From: Fusibacter sp963666805
GTDB taxonomy: Bacteria > Bacillota > Clostridia > Peptostreptococcales > Acidaminobacteraceae
Length of the DNA: 64,000 nucleotides
Assembly (NCBI GenBank): GCA_963666805.2
Contig: CAXXWR010000007.1
Location: forward strand, 310,001-374,000
Direction of reading: 5' to 3'
The notes beneath the pieces were generated by a model that worked only from the letters and a program-made list of their open reading frames with translations, was not told where the DNA came from and did no database searches. Shown here piece by piece: positions 34,600 to 43,220 of this stretch (its first letter is position 1; the number at the start of each line of letters is the position of its first letter). Position numbers and translations under genes: made by a program.

Positions 34600-36315
34600 A
34601 TGACTTATAAAGACTTACCACACTATTTAAAAGCACTTAAAGACAAGCACTTACTCACTGAAATTAATACTCAAGTTGATCCTGAATTAGAGATCACCGA
34701 AATTGCTGATAGAGTTTCAAAGAAATATGGCAACGCCTTAAAGTTTAACCATGTAAAAGGCTCTGACTATCCACTTGTAATTAACCTATTAGGCACTTAT
34801 GAGCGTTTAAACTTAGGCTTGGGTGTTGACCATTTAGATGACATTGCCGCAGAGATTGAAGATTTTATGAATCTCAGTTCTTATGCTACCCTACGCGGTA
34901 AAATAGAAGCCATTCCTAAACTTGCACCTTTGCCTTTTATTTTTCCACGAAAAATCAAACATGCACCTTGTCAAGAAGTCGTTGAAGACGCTGATTTATC
35001 AAAACTTCCCATTATCAAGTGCTGGCCAGAAGATGGCGGTAAATATATTACCCTACCACTCATCTTCACCAAAGATCCTGAAAATGGACAGCAAAATGTC
35101 GGCATGTACCGCCTACAAGTTTATGACAACCAAACAACAGGGATGCATTGGCATCTCCACAAAGATGGTAAAACCATTTATGAAAAATATAGAAAACTTG
35201 GCAAACGAATGCCCGTTTCTGTTGCGCTGGGATGCGATCCTGCCACTATTTACGCTGCAACTGCTCCGCTTCCTAAAATGATTGATGAAATGCTCTTTGC
35301 AGGCTATTTAAAACGTAAACCCATCGAACTGGTTAAAAGTGTTACTTCTGATATATATGTTCCAGCACACGCTGAGTTTATATTAGAAGGTTATGTTGAT
35401 CTTGATGAGATGCGCCTTGAAGGCCCTTTTGGTGACCACACAGGCTATTATTCTTTAGCTGATATGTATCCTGTCTTTCATGTGGAGAAAATAACGCATA
35501 AAAAAGAAGCCATTTATCCAACCACTATTGTTGGTAAACCCCCAATGGAAGATTGTTATCTGGGAAAAGCTACTGAACGGATTTTCTTACCGCTAATGAA
35601 AATCCAATGCCCAGAAATCATTGATATGGATATGCCACTTGAGGGCGTCTTCCACAACTGTGCTATTGTCTCTATCAAAAAAGCCTTCCCTCTTCATGCC
35701 CACAAAGCGCTTTATTCACTCTGGGGCATGGGACAGATGATGTATACTAAAATGATTATTATTGTTGATGAAGACGTTAATGTCCATGACTATCAAGCCG
35801 TTCTTAACGTCTTGCTGAAACAAGTTACCCATTCAAAACATTTGATTATTACTGAAGGTCCTTTAGACGCACTTGACCATGCTTCTAACACTGCTTTTCA
35901 AGGCTATCGCTTAGGGATTGATGCCACTGAAAAATATGAAAATGAAACAGGCATCGCACGTGAAAGTACAAGCTTTAAAGATCAAGTTAAGGTCCATGCC
36001 GTAGATAAAACGGATACGTTTTCCGCTCAAGCCTATTTCGATGCCCATCACCAATCTGAAACCGTTATGGTCATCGTTGATAAAGACATTGATGTCACTG
36101 ATTTTTCTACTGTTGCTTGGAAAATTTTCAACAACATTGATGCCCAGCGTGATCTCTATGTTAAAGATAGTCCCCTTTTTATTGGGATTGATGCGACGAA
36201 AAAAACAGCAAGAGACGGTCACATGAGAGCTTGGCCAAATGATATTGTCATGTCTGATGATGTTAAGGCACGCGTTGATGAAAGGTGGGATTCCTATGGC
36301 ATCACACTCAAATAG
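34600..36315 (+). CDS. UbiD-family decarboxylase, MqnL-like
   Basis: A 571-residue prenyl-FMN-dependent decarboxylase. Visible family motifs are NVGMYRLQVYDNQTTGMHWH, VALGCDPATIYAATAPLP, LEGYVDLDEMRLEGPFGDHTGYYS (catalytic Glu-Asp region), and VFHNCAIVSIKKAFPLHAHKA. The layout fits the menaquinone-type branch (MqnL), which decarboxylates a prenylated dihydroxynaphthoate. GGAGG precedes ATG 34600. Its 3' end overlaps the UbiA gene by 20 bases, and the cofactor-making UbiX gene lies in the same operon. It cannot be excluded that it acts on another aromatic acid. Confidence 0.85.
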   Translation: MTYKDLPHYLKALKDKHLLTEINTQVDPELEITEIADRVSKKYGNALKFNHVKGSDYPLVINLLGTYERLNLGLGVDHLDDIAAEIEDFMNLSSYATLRGKIEAIPKLAPLPFIFPRKIKHAPCQEVVEDADLSKLPIIKCWPEDGGKYITLPLIFTKDPENGQQNVGMYRLQVYDNQTTGMHWHLHKDGKTIYEKYRKLGKRMPVSVALGCDPATIYAATAPLPKMIDEMLFAGYLKRKPIELVKSVTSDIYVPAHAEFILEGYVDLDEMRLEGPFGDHTGYYSLADMYPVFHVEKITHKKEAIYPTTIVGKPPMEDCYLGKATERIFLPLMKIQCPEIIDMDMPLEGVFHNCAIVSIKKAFPLHAHKALYSLWGMGQMMYTKMIIIVDEDVNVHDYQAVLNVLLKQVTHSKHLIITEGPLDALDHASNTAFQGYRLGIDATEKYENETGIARESTSFKDQVKVHAVDKTDTFSAQAYFDAHHQSETVMVIVDKDIDVTDFSTVAWKIFNNIDAQRDLYVKDSPLFIGIDATKKTARDGHMRAWPNDIVMSDDVKARVDERWDSYGITLK

Positions 36316-37186
36316 CCATTTGTTTCACCGCCTTATAAGCAAATTAAAGACTTATGGTGAACTGGTTATGTTTTCTCACACCTTGTTTTCGTTACCCTTT
36401 GCCCTTATTGCCATGTTTATTGCAGCCAATGGACTGCCAGAGGGACACATTATCTTATGGATACTCGTGGCACTATTTGCTGGTAGAAATGGTGCCAATG
36501 CTTTAAATCGTTATGTTGATGCCAAATACGATGCCATGAATCCACGGACACAATCAAGACATATTCCCAGTGGAAAGGTCAAAAAAAACGAAGCCCTCTA
36601 TATCACCCTGTTTTGCTATGTTGTCTTCGTTTTTGCAAGTGCACAAATTAATACGCTTTGCTTTGCCTTGTCTCCCGTAGCCCTTGCCCTCTTCACCCTT
36701 TATTCTTACACCAAACGTTTCACTCCACTATGCCACGTTATTTTAGGTATTACTTGTGCAGGGGCACCTGTTGGTGCTTGGCTTGCAGTCCGCGGCCATT
36801 TTGATTGGGTTCCCCTTATTATGGGCGCAATGGTCACCTTATGGATTGCTGGTTTTGATATTATTTATGGCACACAGGACATTGCTTTCGATCGTGAAGT
36901 AGGTCTTTATTCTATTCCTTCCTTTTTTGGCTTAAAGAAAGGCCTTTGGATTGCAAGAAGTTTTCACTTTATCATGTGGTTTTTGATGCTCAGCCTCTAT
37001 TTTTTAACACCTTTATCACATTTTTATTTAATCGGAGTTATTATCAGCGGCGGGCTTTTAATCTTTGAACACTATATGGTAGAACCTTCAAGAAGAGATA
37101 AAATGAACGTTGCCTCTTACCATATCAACCAAGTCATCAGCGTTCTCCTTGTATTAATGAGTATTATTGACTTCTTTATTGCATAA
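36296..37186 (+). CDS. UbiA-family prenyltransferase, MqnP-like
   Basis: A 297-residue membrane prenyltransferase with about eight to nine hydrophobic segments. The first Asp-rich motif is NALNRYVDAKYDAMNPRTQSR; the second is DIIYGTQDIAFDREVGLYSIP. Flanking text such as FALSPVALALFTLYSYTKRFT, GAPVGAWLAV and NQVISVLLVLMSIIDF resembles the 'other UbiA' branch assigned to menaquinone (MqnP) rather than 4-hydroxybenzoate enzymes. I start it at ATG 36296, with AAAGGTGGG upstream. Substrate by family: 1,4-dihydroxy-6-naphthoate plus a polyprenyl diphosphate. Confidence 0.85.
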   Translation: MASHSNSHLFHRLISKLKTYGELVMFSHTLFSLPFALIAMFIAANGLPEGHIILWILVALFAGRNGANALNRYVDAKYDAMNPRTQSRHIPSGKVKKNEALYITLFCYVVFVFASAQINTLCFALSPVALALFTLYSYTKRFTPLCHVILGITCAGAPVGAWLAVRGHFDWVPLIMGAMVTLWIAGFDIIYGTQDIAFDREVGLYSIPSFFGLKKGLWIARSFHFIMWFLMLSLYFLTPLSHFYLIGVIISGGLLIFEHYMVEPSRRDKMNVASYHINQVISVLLVLMSIIDFFIA

Positions 37187-37247
37187 TATGAGCTATTCAA
37201 TGGTATAAATAGGATGACAAGTCATTCAAGATAGAAAGAAGGATATT

Positions 37248-37829
37248 ATGAAAAAAATAGTTATTGGTGTAACGGGGGCTAGCGGCCATTTTTACGCATA
37301 TCGTTTAATTCAAAACTTACTTCAGTACAATTGCGAAGTTCACCTTGTCTTTTCAGAACAGGGTGAAAAAGTTTTTGCTTATGAACTCGGGGCTTCTTTT
37401 GAAACCTTACTTACAGATTTGCACCATCCAAATCTCAACATCTACGACAATAGTAACTTATTTGCGCCCATTGCCAGTGGGTCTTTTAAAACAGACGCCA
37501 TGGTCGTTGTTCCTTGCTCGATGGGAACTGTGGCAAGCCTTGCCAATGGTTTGTCTCATTCGCTTCTCACAAGGGCTGCAGATGTTACACTAAAAGAGAG
37601 ACGTCCACTTATTGTCGTTGCGAGAGAAACGCCACTCTCTTCAATCCACCTCAAAAATCTATTAACCCTAAGTGAATCAGGTGCAACGATTTTTCCACCT
37701 ATGCCAGCTTACTATCATCTGCCTCAAAATTTAGAAGAAATTCTAAATGCTACTGTGGGTCGACTTTTAAGTCAACTGGGAATTGATAATTCACTTTATC
37801 CTGTTTGGGGGACAAGTAAAAATGACTAA
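37248..37829 (+). CDS. ubiX: UbiX-family flavin prenyltransferase
   Basis: A 193-residue enzyme that attaches a dimethylallyl group to FMN, producing the prenyl-FMN cofactor of UbiD enzymes. It starts KKIVIGVTGASGHFYAYRL, the FMN-binding loop. VVVPCSMGTVASLANGLSHSLLTRAADVTLKERRPL is the second family signature, and LVVARETPLSSIHLKNLLTLSESGA is conserved. It completes the decarboxylase system in the operon. It overlaps the ABC ATPase gene by 8 bases. Confidence 0.92.
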   Translation: MKKIVIGVTGASGHFYAYRLIQNLLQYNCEVHLVFSEQGEKVFAYELGASFETLLTDLHHPNLNIYDNSNLFAPIASGSFKTDAMVVVPCSMGTVASLANGLSHSLLTRAADVTLKERRPLIVVARETPLSSIHLKNLLTLSESGATIFPPMPAYYHLPQNLEEILNATVGRLLSQLGIDNSLYPVWGTSKND

Positions 37830-38583
37830 CACCTTATTAAGTATCACTGAACTTTATGTCCGCTATGGACAAAAGTCTATTATTTCCAATCTATCACTTG
37901 AATTAATAAAAGGAAGGGCCTATGTTATCTTAGGTCCTTCTGGCTGTGGCAAATCAACGCTTTTGTATACTTTATCCGGTGTTCTTCCACGTAAAGCACA
38001 CGTCATAGGAACATTGGAAAAAAGCCCTGACTTAAAACAAGCGCTTATCCTTCAAGATTACGGTCTCTTTCCTTGGAAAACCGTTTTGGATAACACGCTT
38101 CTTCCGCTTCAAATCCATGAGTCAAAAAAAACTGACGAACAAGAAAAAAGAGCAAGCGCTTTACTGGAAGAATTGGGACTAGGACAGCATTTAAATGACT
38201 ATCCTCAACATATCAGTGGTGGGCAAAAACAAAGAGTAGCTATTGCACGTGCCCTGATACAAAATCCTGATATTCTATTTCTTGATGAACCGTTTTCTGC
38301 CTTAGACGCCTTAACCCGCGAAGCCCTTCAAGATGAAATGAAAAAGATTCAACGGCAGAATGACTTAACGCTTTTTATGGTCACTCATAGTATAGAAGAA
38401 GCGGTTTACATGGGAGATACCATCTTACTCATGAATGCACAAGGCCATATTTATGACCAATTCGATCGTCCATCGAATACTCACATCAACAACCGATCTG
38501 AAACATCATTTTATGAAATGTGCATTACTATACGGAAAAAAATGAAGGAGGAACATCGTGAAAAGACATCCCTTTCTTTATAG
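37822..38583 (+). CDS. SsuB/TauB-type ABC ATPase
   Basis: A 253-residue ABC ATPase of the nitrate/sulfonate/taurine importer class. Walker A is GPSGCGKSTLLYTLSG, the signature is HISGGQKQRVAIARALIQ, Walker B is PDILFLDEPFSALDALTRE and the switch region is FMVTHSIEEAVYMGD. LQDYGLFPWKTVLDN is the typical Q-loop region of this class. I start it at ATG 37822, inside the end of ubiX. It overlaps the permease gene by 26 bases. With the permease and the divergent lipoprotein it forms a complete importer. Confidence 0.88.
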   Translation: MTNTLLSITELYVRYGQKSIISNLSLELIKGRAYVILGPSGCGKSTLLYTLSGVLPRKAHVIGTLEKSPDLKQALILQDYGLFPWKTVLDNTLLPLQIHESKKTDEQEKRASALLEELGLGQHLNDYPQHISGGQKQRVAIARALIQNPDILFLDEPFSALDALTREALQDEMKKIQRQNDLTLFMVTHSIEEAVYMGDTILLMNAQGHIYDQFDRPSNTHINNRSETSFYEMCITIRKKMKEEHREKTSLSL

Positions 38584-39286
38584 TTTTGTCGTTATCCTCC
38601 TCTTATGGCTTTTACTCTATTGGGGAATCCATAAACCCTTTATCCCTTCACCACTGGCGGTTGGGTTCTATATGGCTACACACTTTAAGCTCATTCTTAT
38701 TCATTTAGGTTCTAGTTTTTACCGCATTATTGTCGCTATTTTTATAACGGTTCTCTTAGGAGGTACCACTGGCATACTCCTTGCAAGGTCTCAAAGGGTT
38801 GATCGTTTTTTATCACCGATTATCTACACCCTCTTTCCGATTCCAAAGATTGCCTTCTTGCCTTTATTGATGCTCTTTTTAGGATTAGGTAACGCCTCTA
38901 AAATTACACTTGTAGCGACTATTTTGTTTTTCCAAATTGTCATTAGTGTTAGAGATGGCGTCAAAAGTATTCCAGAAGGCTATTATCTTGTAATGAAATC
39001 AATGAATGCCTCTGCTAAGGAGGTCTACCGTCACTTGATTTTTCCAGCACTTTTACCCAGCCTCTTTACAGCACTTCGAATCAGTGTTGGCACAAGCATT
39101 TCCGTTCTCTTTTTTGCAGAAAATTATGCAACTCAAAGAGGGATTGGCTACTTTATCATGGATGCTTGGATTAAACTAGATTATGTTGGTATGTTTTCAG
39201 GCATCATTGCCATCAGCCTCATGGGCATTGTTATGTTCTTAGTGCTCGATAAACTGGAAGCTCACTTTTGTAAGTGGCACCACTAA
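38558..39286 (+). CDS. SsuC-type ABC permease
   Basis: A 242-residue membrane permease with five to six hydrophobic segments. It starts at GTG 38558 with AAGGAGG 7 bases upstream. The EAA-like loop that contacts the ATPase is MNASAKEVYRHLIFPALLPSLF. Nearby text TLFPIPKIAFLPLLMLFLGLGNASKI matches the sulfonate/nitrate permease family. It is the last gene of the operon before a strong terminator. Confidence 0.88.
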   Translation: MKRHPFLYSFVVILLLWLLLYWGIHKPFIPSPLAVGFYMATHFKLILIHLGSSFYRIIVAIFITVLLGGTTGILLARSQRVDRFLSPIIYTLFPIPKIAFLPLLMLFLGLGNASKITLVATILFFQIVISVRDGVKSIPEGYYLVMKSMNASAKEVYRHLIFPALLPSLFTALRISVGTSISVLFFAENYATQRGIGYFIMDAWIKLDYVGMFSGIIAISLMGIVMFLVLDKLEAHFCKWHH

Positions 39287-39307
39287 GCTTTTAAATGGTT
39301 AAAAATA

Positions 39308-39353
39308 AACGCCCCTCAAAGGTGACTCATGTCTACTCACTTTGAGGGGCGTT
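39308..39353. terminator. Terminator after the ubiD-ABC operon
   Basis: A strong stem AACGCCCCTCAAAG / CTTTGAGGGGCGTT (14 bp) extended by GTGA / TCAC with one bulge, between convergent genes. Confidence 0.88.
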
Positions 39354-39376
39354 ATTAAATTAAAGCTCATAAAACC

Positions 39377-40627
39377 TTAGGCTAAGGCCTTTAAAGTTGC
39401 GTCTAAAGCGTCTATCATTTGATAGATTACTTCTTCTTCAATAACCAAAGGAGGCTGAAAAGCCAATACATTACGGTTCATACCATTTTTGCCAATAATA
39501 TAGCCCTTGTCTTTCATTGTTTCTAGAATAGCATCAGCCCATTCTGGTGATTGTACTTCAACACCAATCATTAGTCCCTTTCCTCTGACATCTATAATGC
39601 CTTCGTGTCTCTTAGCGAGGTCTTTTAAAGCATTAATCATCTTCTCACCTAAAAGACGGCTTCTTTCAATAAGACCTTCTTGATCAATATAGTCGAGAAC
39701 AGCGAGTCCTGCCACCATCGAAACTGGGTTTCCACCAAGTGTTGAGGCTGAAGGTTTATTAAAGGCTTTCGCTATGCCTTCACGTGCTGCAAATACACCT
39801 ATAGGTTGACCGTTACCTAGGGCTTTTGCCATCGTCATTATATCAGGCACCACATTAAAGTGATTGATACAGAACATTTTTCCCGTCCTTGCAAACGCCG
39901 TTTGAACTTCATCGACAATCAATAAAACATCATACGCATGTAAAAGATGAATCAGTTTTTCAAAGAAATCATCAGATGGAAGATGCATACCACCGTTTCC
40001 TTGCATGGGTTCAACAATTAATGCTGCAATTCTATCTCCATGTGCTTTAAGAATGTCTTCCACACTGCTTAAAGCTGCCTCAGATGCTTTTTGACGACTT
40101 TCTTCATCCGTCCCCATAAAACCTTTGGCAAAATAGACATCAGGATCAAGAAATGGATCAACTCGCCACATAGGAATGCCAGTCACACTCATAGTAAGTG
40201 CTGATCTACCATGTAAACCGCCCTCAAAGGCGATGAAGCCTTTTTTCCCCGTTGCCATTCTTGCTAAAAGTAAGGCACCTTCATTGGCTTCTGTCCCACT
40301 ACAACAGAAGAAAGAACGGTTAATATCACCGGGTAAGCGCTTCGCTAATGCTTCAGCAAGATTGACCATAGGTTCTGTTAAATAAATAATAGATGTATGC
40401 TGAAGTTTTTGAGCTTGAGCATTCATTGGCTCAACAATAGCAGGATTGCAATGACCACAGTTAGCCACTGTTACCCCTGCAAAAAAGTCATGATACATCT
40501 TCCCTTGGTCATCAAAAAGCTTTGCCCCTTGACCGCTAACCAAATGGGGTGGATTTTTATAAAAATGCATGGCATTAGGAAAGAAAAATTGTGCCTTTTT
40601 TTCTATAATCGCTTGTGAATTTAACAT
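39377..40627 (-). CDS. Class III aminotransferase
   Basis: A 416-residue PLP enzyme of the ornithine/GABA/beta-alanine class. Motifs: DFFAGVTVANCGHCNP, CCSGTEANEGALLLAR, GGLHGRSALTMSVTG, VEPMQGNGGMHLP, VDEVQTAFARTGKMF and the PLP lysine in MAKALGNGQPIGVFAA. The PLP-region GNG and the HGRSAL variant fit an alanine-glyoxylate/beta-amino acid subgroup more than ArgD, but the substrate is uncertain. It lies 39 bases downstream of the U32 gene and is probably cotranscribed with it. Confidence 0.85.
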   Translation of the reverse strand: MLNSQAIIEKKAQFFFPNAMHFYKNPPHLVSGQGAKLFDDQGKMYHDFFAGVTVANCGHCNPAIVEPMNAQAQKLQHTSIIYLTEPMVNLAEALAKRLPGDINRSFFCCSGTEANEGALLLARMATGKKGFIAFEGGLHGRSALTMSVTGIPMWRVDPFLDPDVYFAKGFMGTDEESRQKASEAALSSVEDILKAHGDRIAALIVEPMQGNGGMHLPSDDFFEKLIHLLHAYDVLLIVDEVQTAFARTGKMFCINHFNVVPDIMTMAKALGNGQPIGVFAAREGIAKAFNKPSASTLGGNPVSMVAGLAVLDYIDQEGLIERSRLLGEKMINALKDLAKRHEGIIDVRGKGLMIGVEVQSPEWADAILETMKDKGYIIGKNGMNRNVLAFQPPLVIEEEVIYQMIDALDATLKALA

Positions 40628-40666
40628 GTGTTTGTCTCCCTCTTTTCTCTACAGCTCTTACTTAAA

Positions 40667-42508
40667 CTACTCTGTAAATGTCAACGCCCCTAAAGTTTCA
40701 TTACTTGCCATTGTTACTTGTCCTTTTAAGGCTGCTTTTATCTTTTGCGTTGTCGCCTTAATCGTTTCAACCGAATCCGTTTGAGCTTCATATCTTAGCA
40801 TACTGGCATTTAAATACTTCACAATCGGCAGATAACTTAAATACTGGCGACTCATCAAACTCGAGCGTTCATTATAGTCTTTATAAATTTCAAAAACGCC
40901 CGCTTCATTTCGAAGCATCGTCACTGGCGATGTCTCTTCACCTTGAAAATCGTGTTCAAAAAACATCACAGGTACACGCCCATAAGCCACTACTTCTACA
41001 GTATTCGCCTGATCGAGCAAATCCAAAAGGGCTTGCCCCTTAAGCTCTATAGATGCCGTTTGTTGACTTAAGCCCCTTGCCTTATAAAAATCCCATGCTT
41101 TATGGTTATAGAGGTTAATCCCATAGTCACCTACGACTGGAAGTCCCAATGATTGATAGGCTTCAAGCGACCCTAAGTTACCTACTAAAAGACCGTCTAT
41201 GTCCTCTTTAACTTTAGGTAACCACTGATTGTATTTTTCATAATCTAAACGCGTCATCATTCTTGGTAAACCCAAATAGATTTCAGGTGCTTGACCTTCA
41301 CAAGCCGTCACCGCTTTCTTTAACTGTCTAAGAGATGCTATACTTAAAGGATCATGAATTTTAAACGTATCACCACTAATATAAATGCGGTCATAGCCTT
41401 CCTCTAAAATAGCACCAGCCACCTCTGGGTGATTAACCTTAATCGAAAGCTTACGTTCCTTCGTCACTACAGGTCTTTCATGGGTTAAAGCTTCTATTGC
41501 CTTTAGAGCTCTATCATCCATAGGAGGTTCTTGAGTAGGTGTTGAAAACATTTTGCCTGTAGAAAAAATTTTGCCAGTTCCTTCATTGCGAACATTGATA
41601 TTAGAAACGCCTGGTTTTCCAAAGGCATAAGCAACTGATAAATCTCTTTTTCTGTGTTCTACGATTTGCTGATAATCTTTATAGCGATCATAACCGACAG
41701 GATCTTCAATATACCGATCTAAGGCCTCTCCATAGACATTGATAAGATTGCAAATAAAATCTTTTTCACGCATTCTACCTTCTATTTTAAAACTGGTAAC
41801 GCCCGCCTCAATCATTTCAGGCAAATAAGGATACATACACATATCTTTAACTGCCATGGGATAAGTTGGATTGCCCTTTTCACCTTCAAACCACCAACGG
41901 CAAGGTTTCAAACATTTACCTCGATTACTACTCATGCCAAAGAGTAAAGAAGAGTAGTAACACTGAGCACCATGGGCAATACACATATCACCATGTGTAA
42001 AATATTCCACTTCAATATCAACTTCTGACTTGATTCTCGCTACCTCAGCAAGTGGCATTTCTCTTGAAGCGACAATACGGGTGAGGCCTTCCTTTTTAAG
42101 GGCTTCAATCATCGGTACACTGTGAACATTCATCATTACAGAAGCATGAATCTCTAAGTCTAAATTCATTTCTTGAATTAATTTCAGAATGGCCATATCT
42201 TGAACAATAAGACCATCTGGTCTAATGTCATTTAAATAACTTAAAAAGCGTCTAGCTTCTCCTATTTCACCTTCATCAATTAGATTATTAACCGTAATAT
42301 AAGCCTTTTTATCATGCTGATGGCAAAGCTTGACGGCACGTGCTAAGGCTTCATCAGAAAAATTATAGCCCTTTCTAATCATTCTCATATTAAGTGACTG
42401 CCCACCAAAATAAACGGCATCACACTTGGTTCTTACAATTCCCTCTAAAATAGATTCATTACCGGCTGGGGCTAAAAGCTCTATTGCCTTCCCACCAAAA
42501 TATCTCAT
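40667..42508 (-). CDS. Peptidase U32-family protein (RlhA/TrhP-like)
   Basis: A roughly 613-residue protein starting ELLAPAGNESILEGI, with the U32 signature CIAHGAQCYYSSLLFGMSSNRGKCLKPCRWW supplying four cysteines for a probable Fe-S cluster, and VTSFKIEGRMREKDFICNLI. Related RlhA and TrhP enzymes hydroxylate tRNA or rRNA bases using prephenate-derived oxygen, while some were called collagenases. An RNA-hydroxylation role is more likely here. I start it at ATG 42508; the binding site is weak (GAGAGAAAG). Confidence 0.85.
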   Translation of the reverse strand: MRYFGGKAIELLAPAGNESILEGIVRTKCDAVYFGGQSLNMRMIRKGYNFSDEALARAVKLCHQHDKKAYITVNNLIDEGEIGEARRFLSYLNDIRPDGLIVQDMAILKLIQEMNLDLEIHASVMMNVHSVPMIEALKKEGLTRIVASREMPLAEVARIKSEVDIEVEYFTHGDMCIAHGAQCYYSSLLFGMSSNRGKCLKPCRWWFEGEKGNPTYPMAVKDMCMYPYLPEMIEAGVTSFKIEGRMREKDFICNLINVYGEALDRYIEDPVGYDRYKDYQQIVEHRKRDLSVAYAFGKPGVSNINVRNEGTGKIFSTGKMFSTPTQEPPMDDRALKAIEALTHERPVVTKERKLSIKVNHPEVAGAILEEGYDRIYISGDTFKIHDPLSIASLRQLKKAVTACEGQAPEIYLGLPRMMTRLDYEKYNQWLPKVKEDIDGLLVGNLGSLEAYQSLGLPVVGDYGINLYNHKAWDFYKARGLSQQTASIELKGQALLDLLDQANTVEVVAYGRVPVMFFEHDFQGEETSPVTMLRNEAGVFEIYKDYNERSSLMSRQYLSYLPIVKYLNASMLRYEAQTDSVETIKATTQKIKAALKGQVTMASNETLGALTFTE

Positions 42509-42673
42509 AATGTGTCTTTCTCTCTTTCTAAAAATCACTTCATCAATTGAAGTTTATAGCCTACTTAATCATTTTCTCACCTACCATTATAACGGTTAAT
42601 TGGTGATTTTCCACCTATTCTTTGAGAAAAAATAACCCAATTGCACTTCTGTTAACATTATAAAAATCAAGTA

Positions 42674-42688
42674 TTAACAAATTGTTAA
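42674..42688. promoter_or_regulatory. Perfect palindrome in the U32/marR divergent region
   Basis: TTAACAA-a-TTGTTAA, a 15-base dyad, lies between the divergent U32 and marR genes. It may be an operator; no binding protein is indicated and AT-rich dyads can occur by chance. Confidence 0.3.
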
Positions 42689-42709
42689 CACGTCTTTTTC
42701 AAACTTTAT

Positions 42710-42760
42710 TTAGTTGACAACGCAACCTTTTAAGGGTAAAATAGTTGCATGGTCAACTAA
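42710..42760 (+). promoter_or_regulatory. marR promoter with two palindromic operators
   Basis: TTGACA (42714-42719) and TAAAAT (42737-42742) are 17 bases apart. Two 14-base palindromes, GTTGACAACGCAAC (42713-42726) and GTTGCATGGTCAAC (42744-42757), cover the -35 and the start region. They are inverted copies of each other, 31 bases centre to centre (about three helical turns). The layout fits MarR autorepression. Confidence 0.75.
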
Positions 42761-42773
42761 TGGGAGGTGACTT

Positions 42774-43220
42774 ATGACTACAAAAGATTTAAATCTTGGT
42801 AAAAAGATTTCTATCATATATCGCCATAATCATATTTTTTTAGAAAAACATTTAAAAGCTTATGGCATAGGAAGTGGACAATATCCTTTTATATTCTACA
42901 TATTAGGACATGATGGTGTCACACAAGATGATTTATGTAAAGTTTTTGAAGTGGACAAAGCAACCACTGCTCGTGCAATCAAAAAACTAGAGGCAAACGG
43001 TTTGATTTATAAAGAAATAAACTCTGATGACCGTCGCTCACACTATATTCATCCCACACAAAAAACATTAGATATGAAAACGGATATTCAAAAGATTAAA
43101 ATTAAATGGCAAAATAAAATCGTTCAAGATTTGACGATTGAAGAAATTAATACATTTAATACATTGCTCGATAAACTCGTGCACAATTCTATCAATTGTA
43201 TCCATCACAAGGAGGATTAA
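42774..43220 (+). CDS. MarR-family repressor
   Basis: A 148-residue winged-helix regulator. The recognition-helix region reads VTQDDLCKVFEVDKATTARAIKKLEANGLI, and the wing EINSDDRRSHYIHPTQKT is the standard MarR beta-hairpin. GGAGG precedes ATG 42774. Its stop abuts the start of a MATE transporter gene, and palindromes overlap its promoter, so it most likely represses the pair until an inducer (drug or metabolite) binds. Confidence 0.92.
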   Translation: MTTKDLNLGKKISIIYRHNHIFLEKHLKAYGIGSGQYPFIFYILGHDGVTQDDLCKVFEVDKATTARAIKKLEANGLIYKEINSDDRRSHYIHPTQKTLDMKTDIQKIKIKWQNKIVQDLTIEEINTFNTLLDKLVHNSINCIHHKED

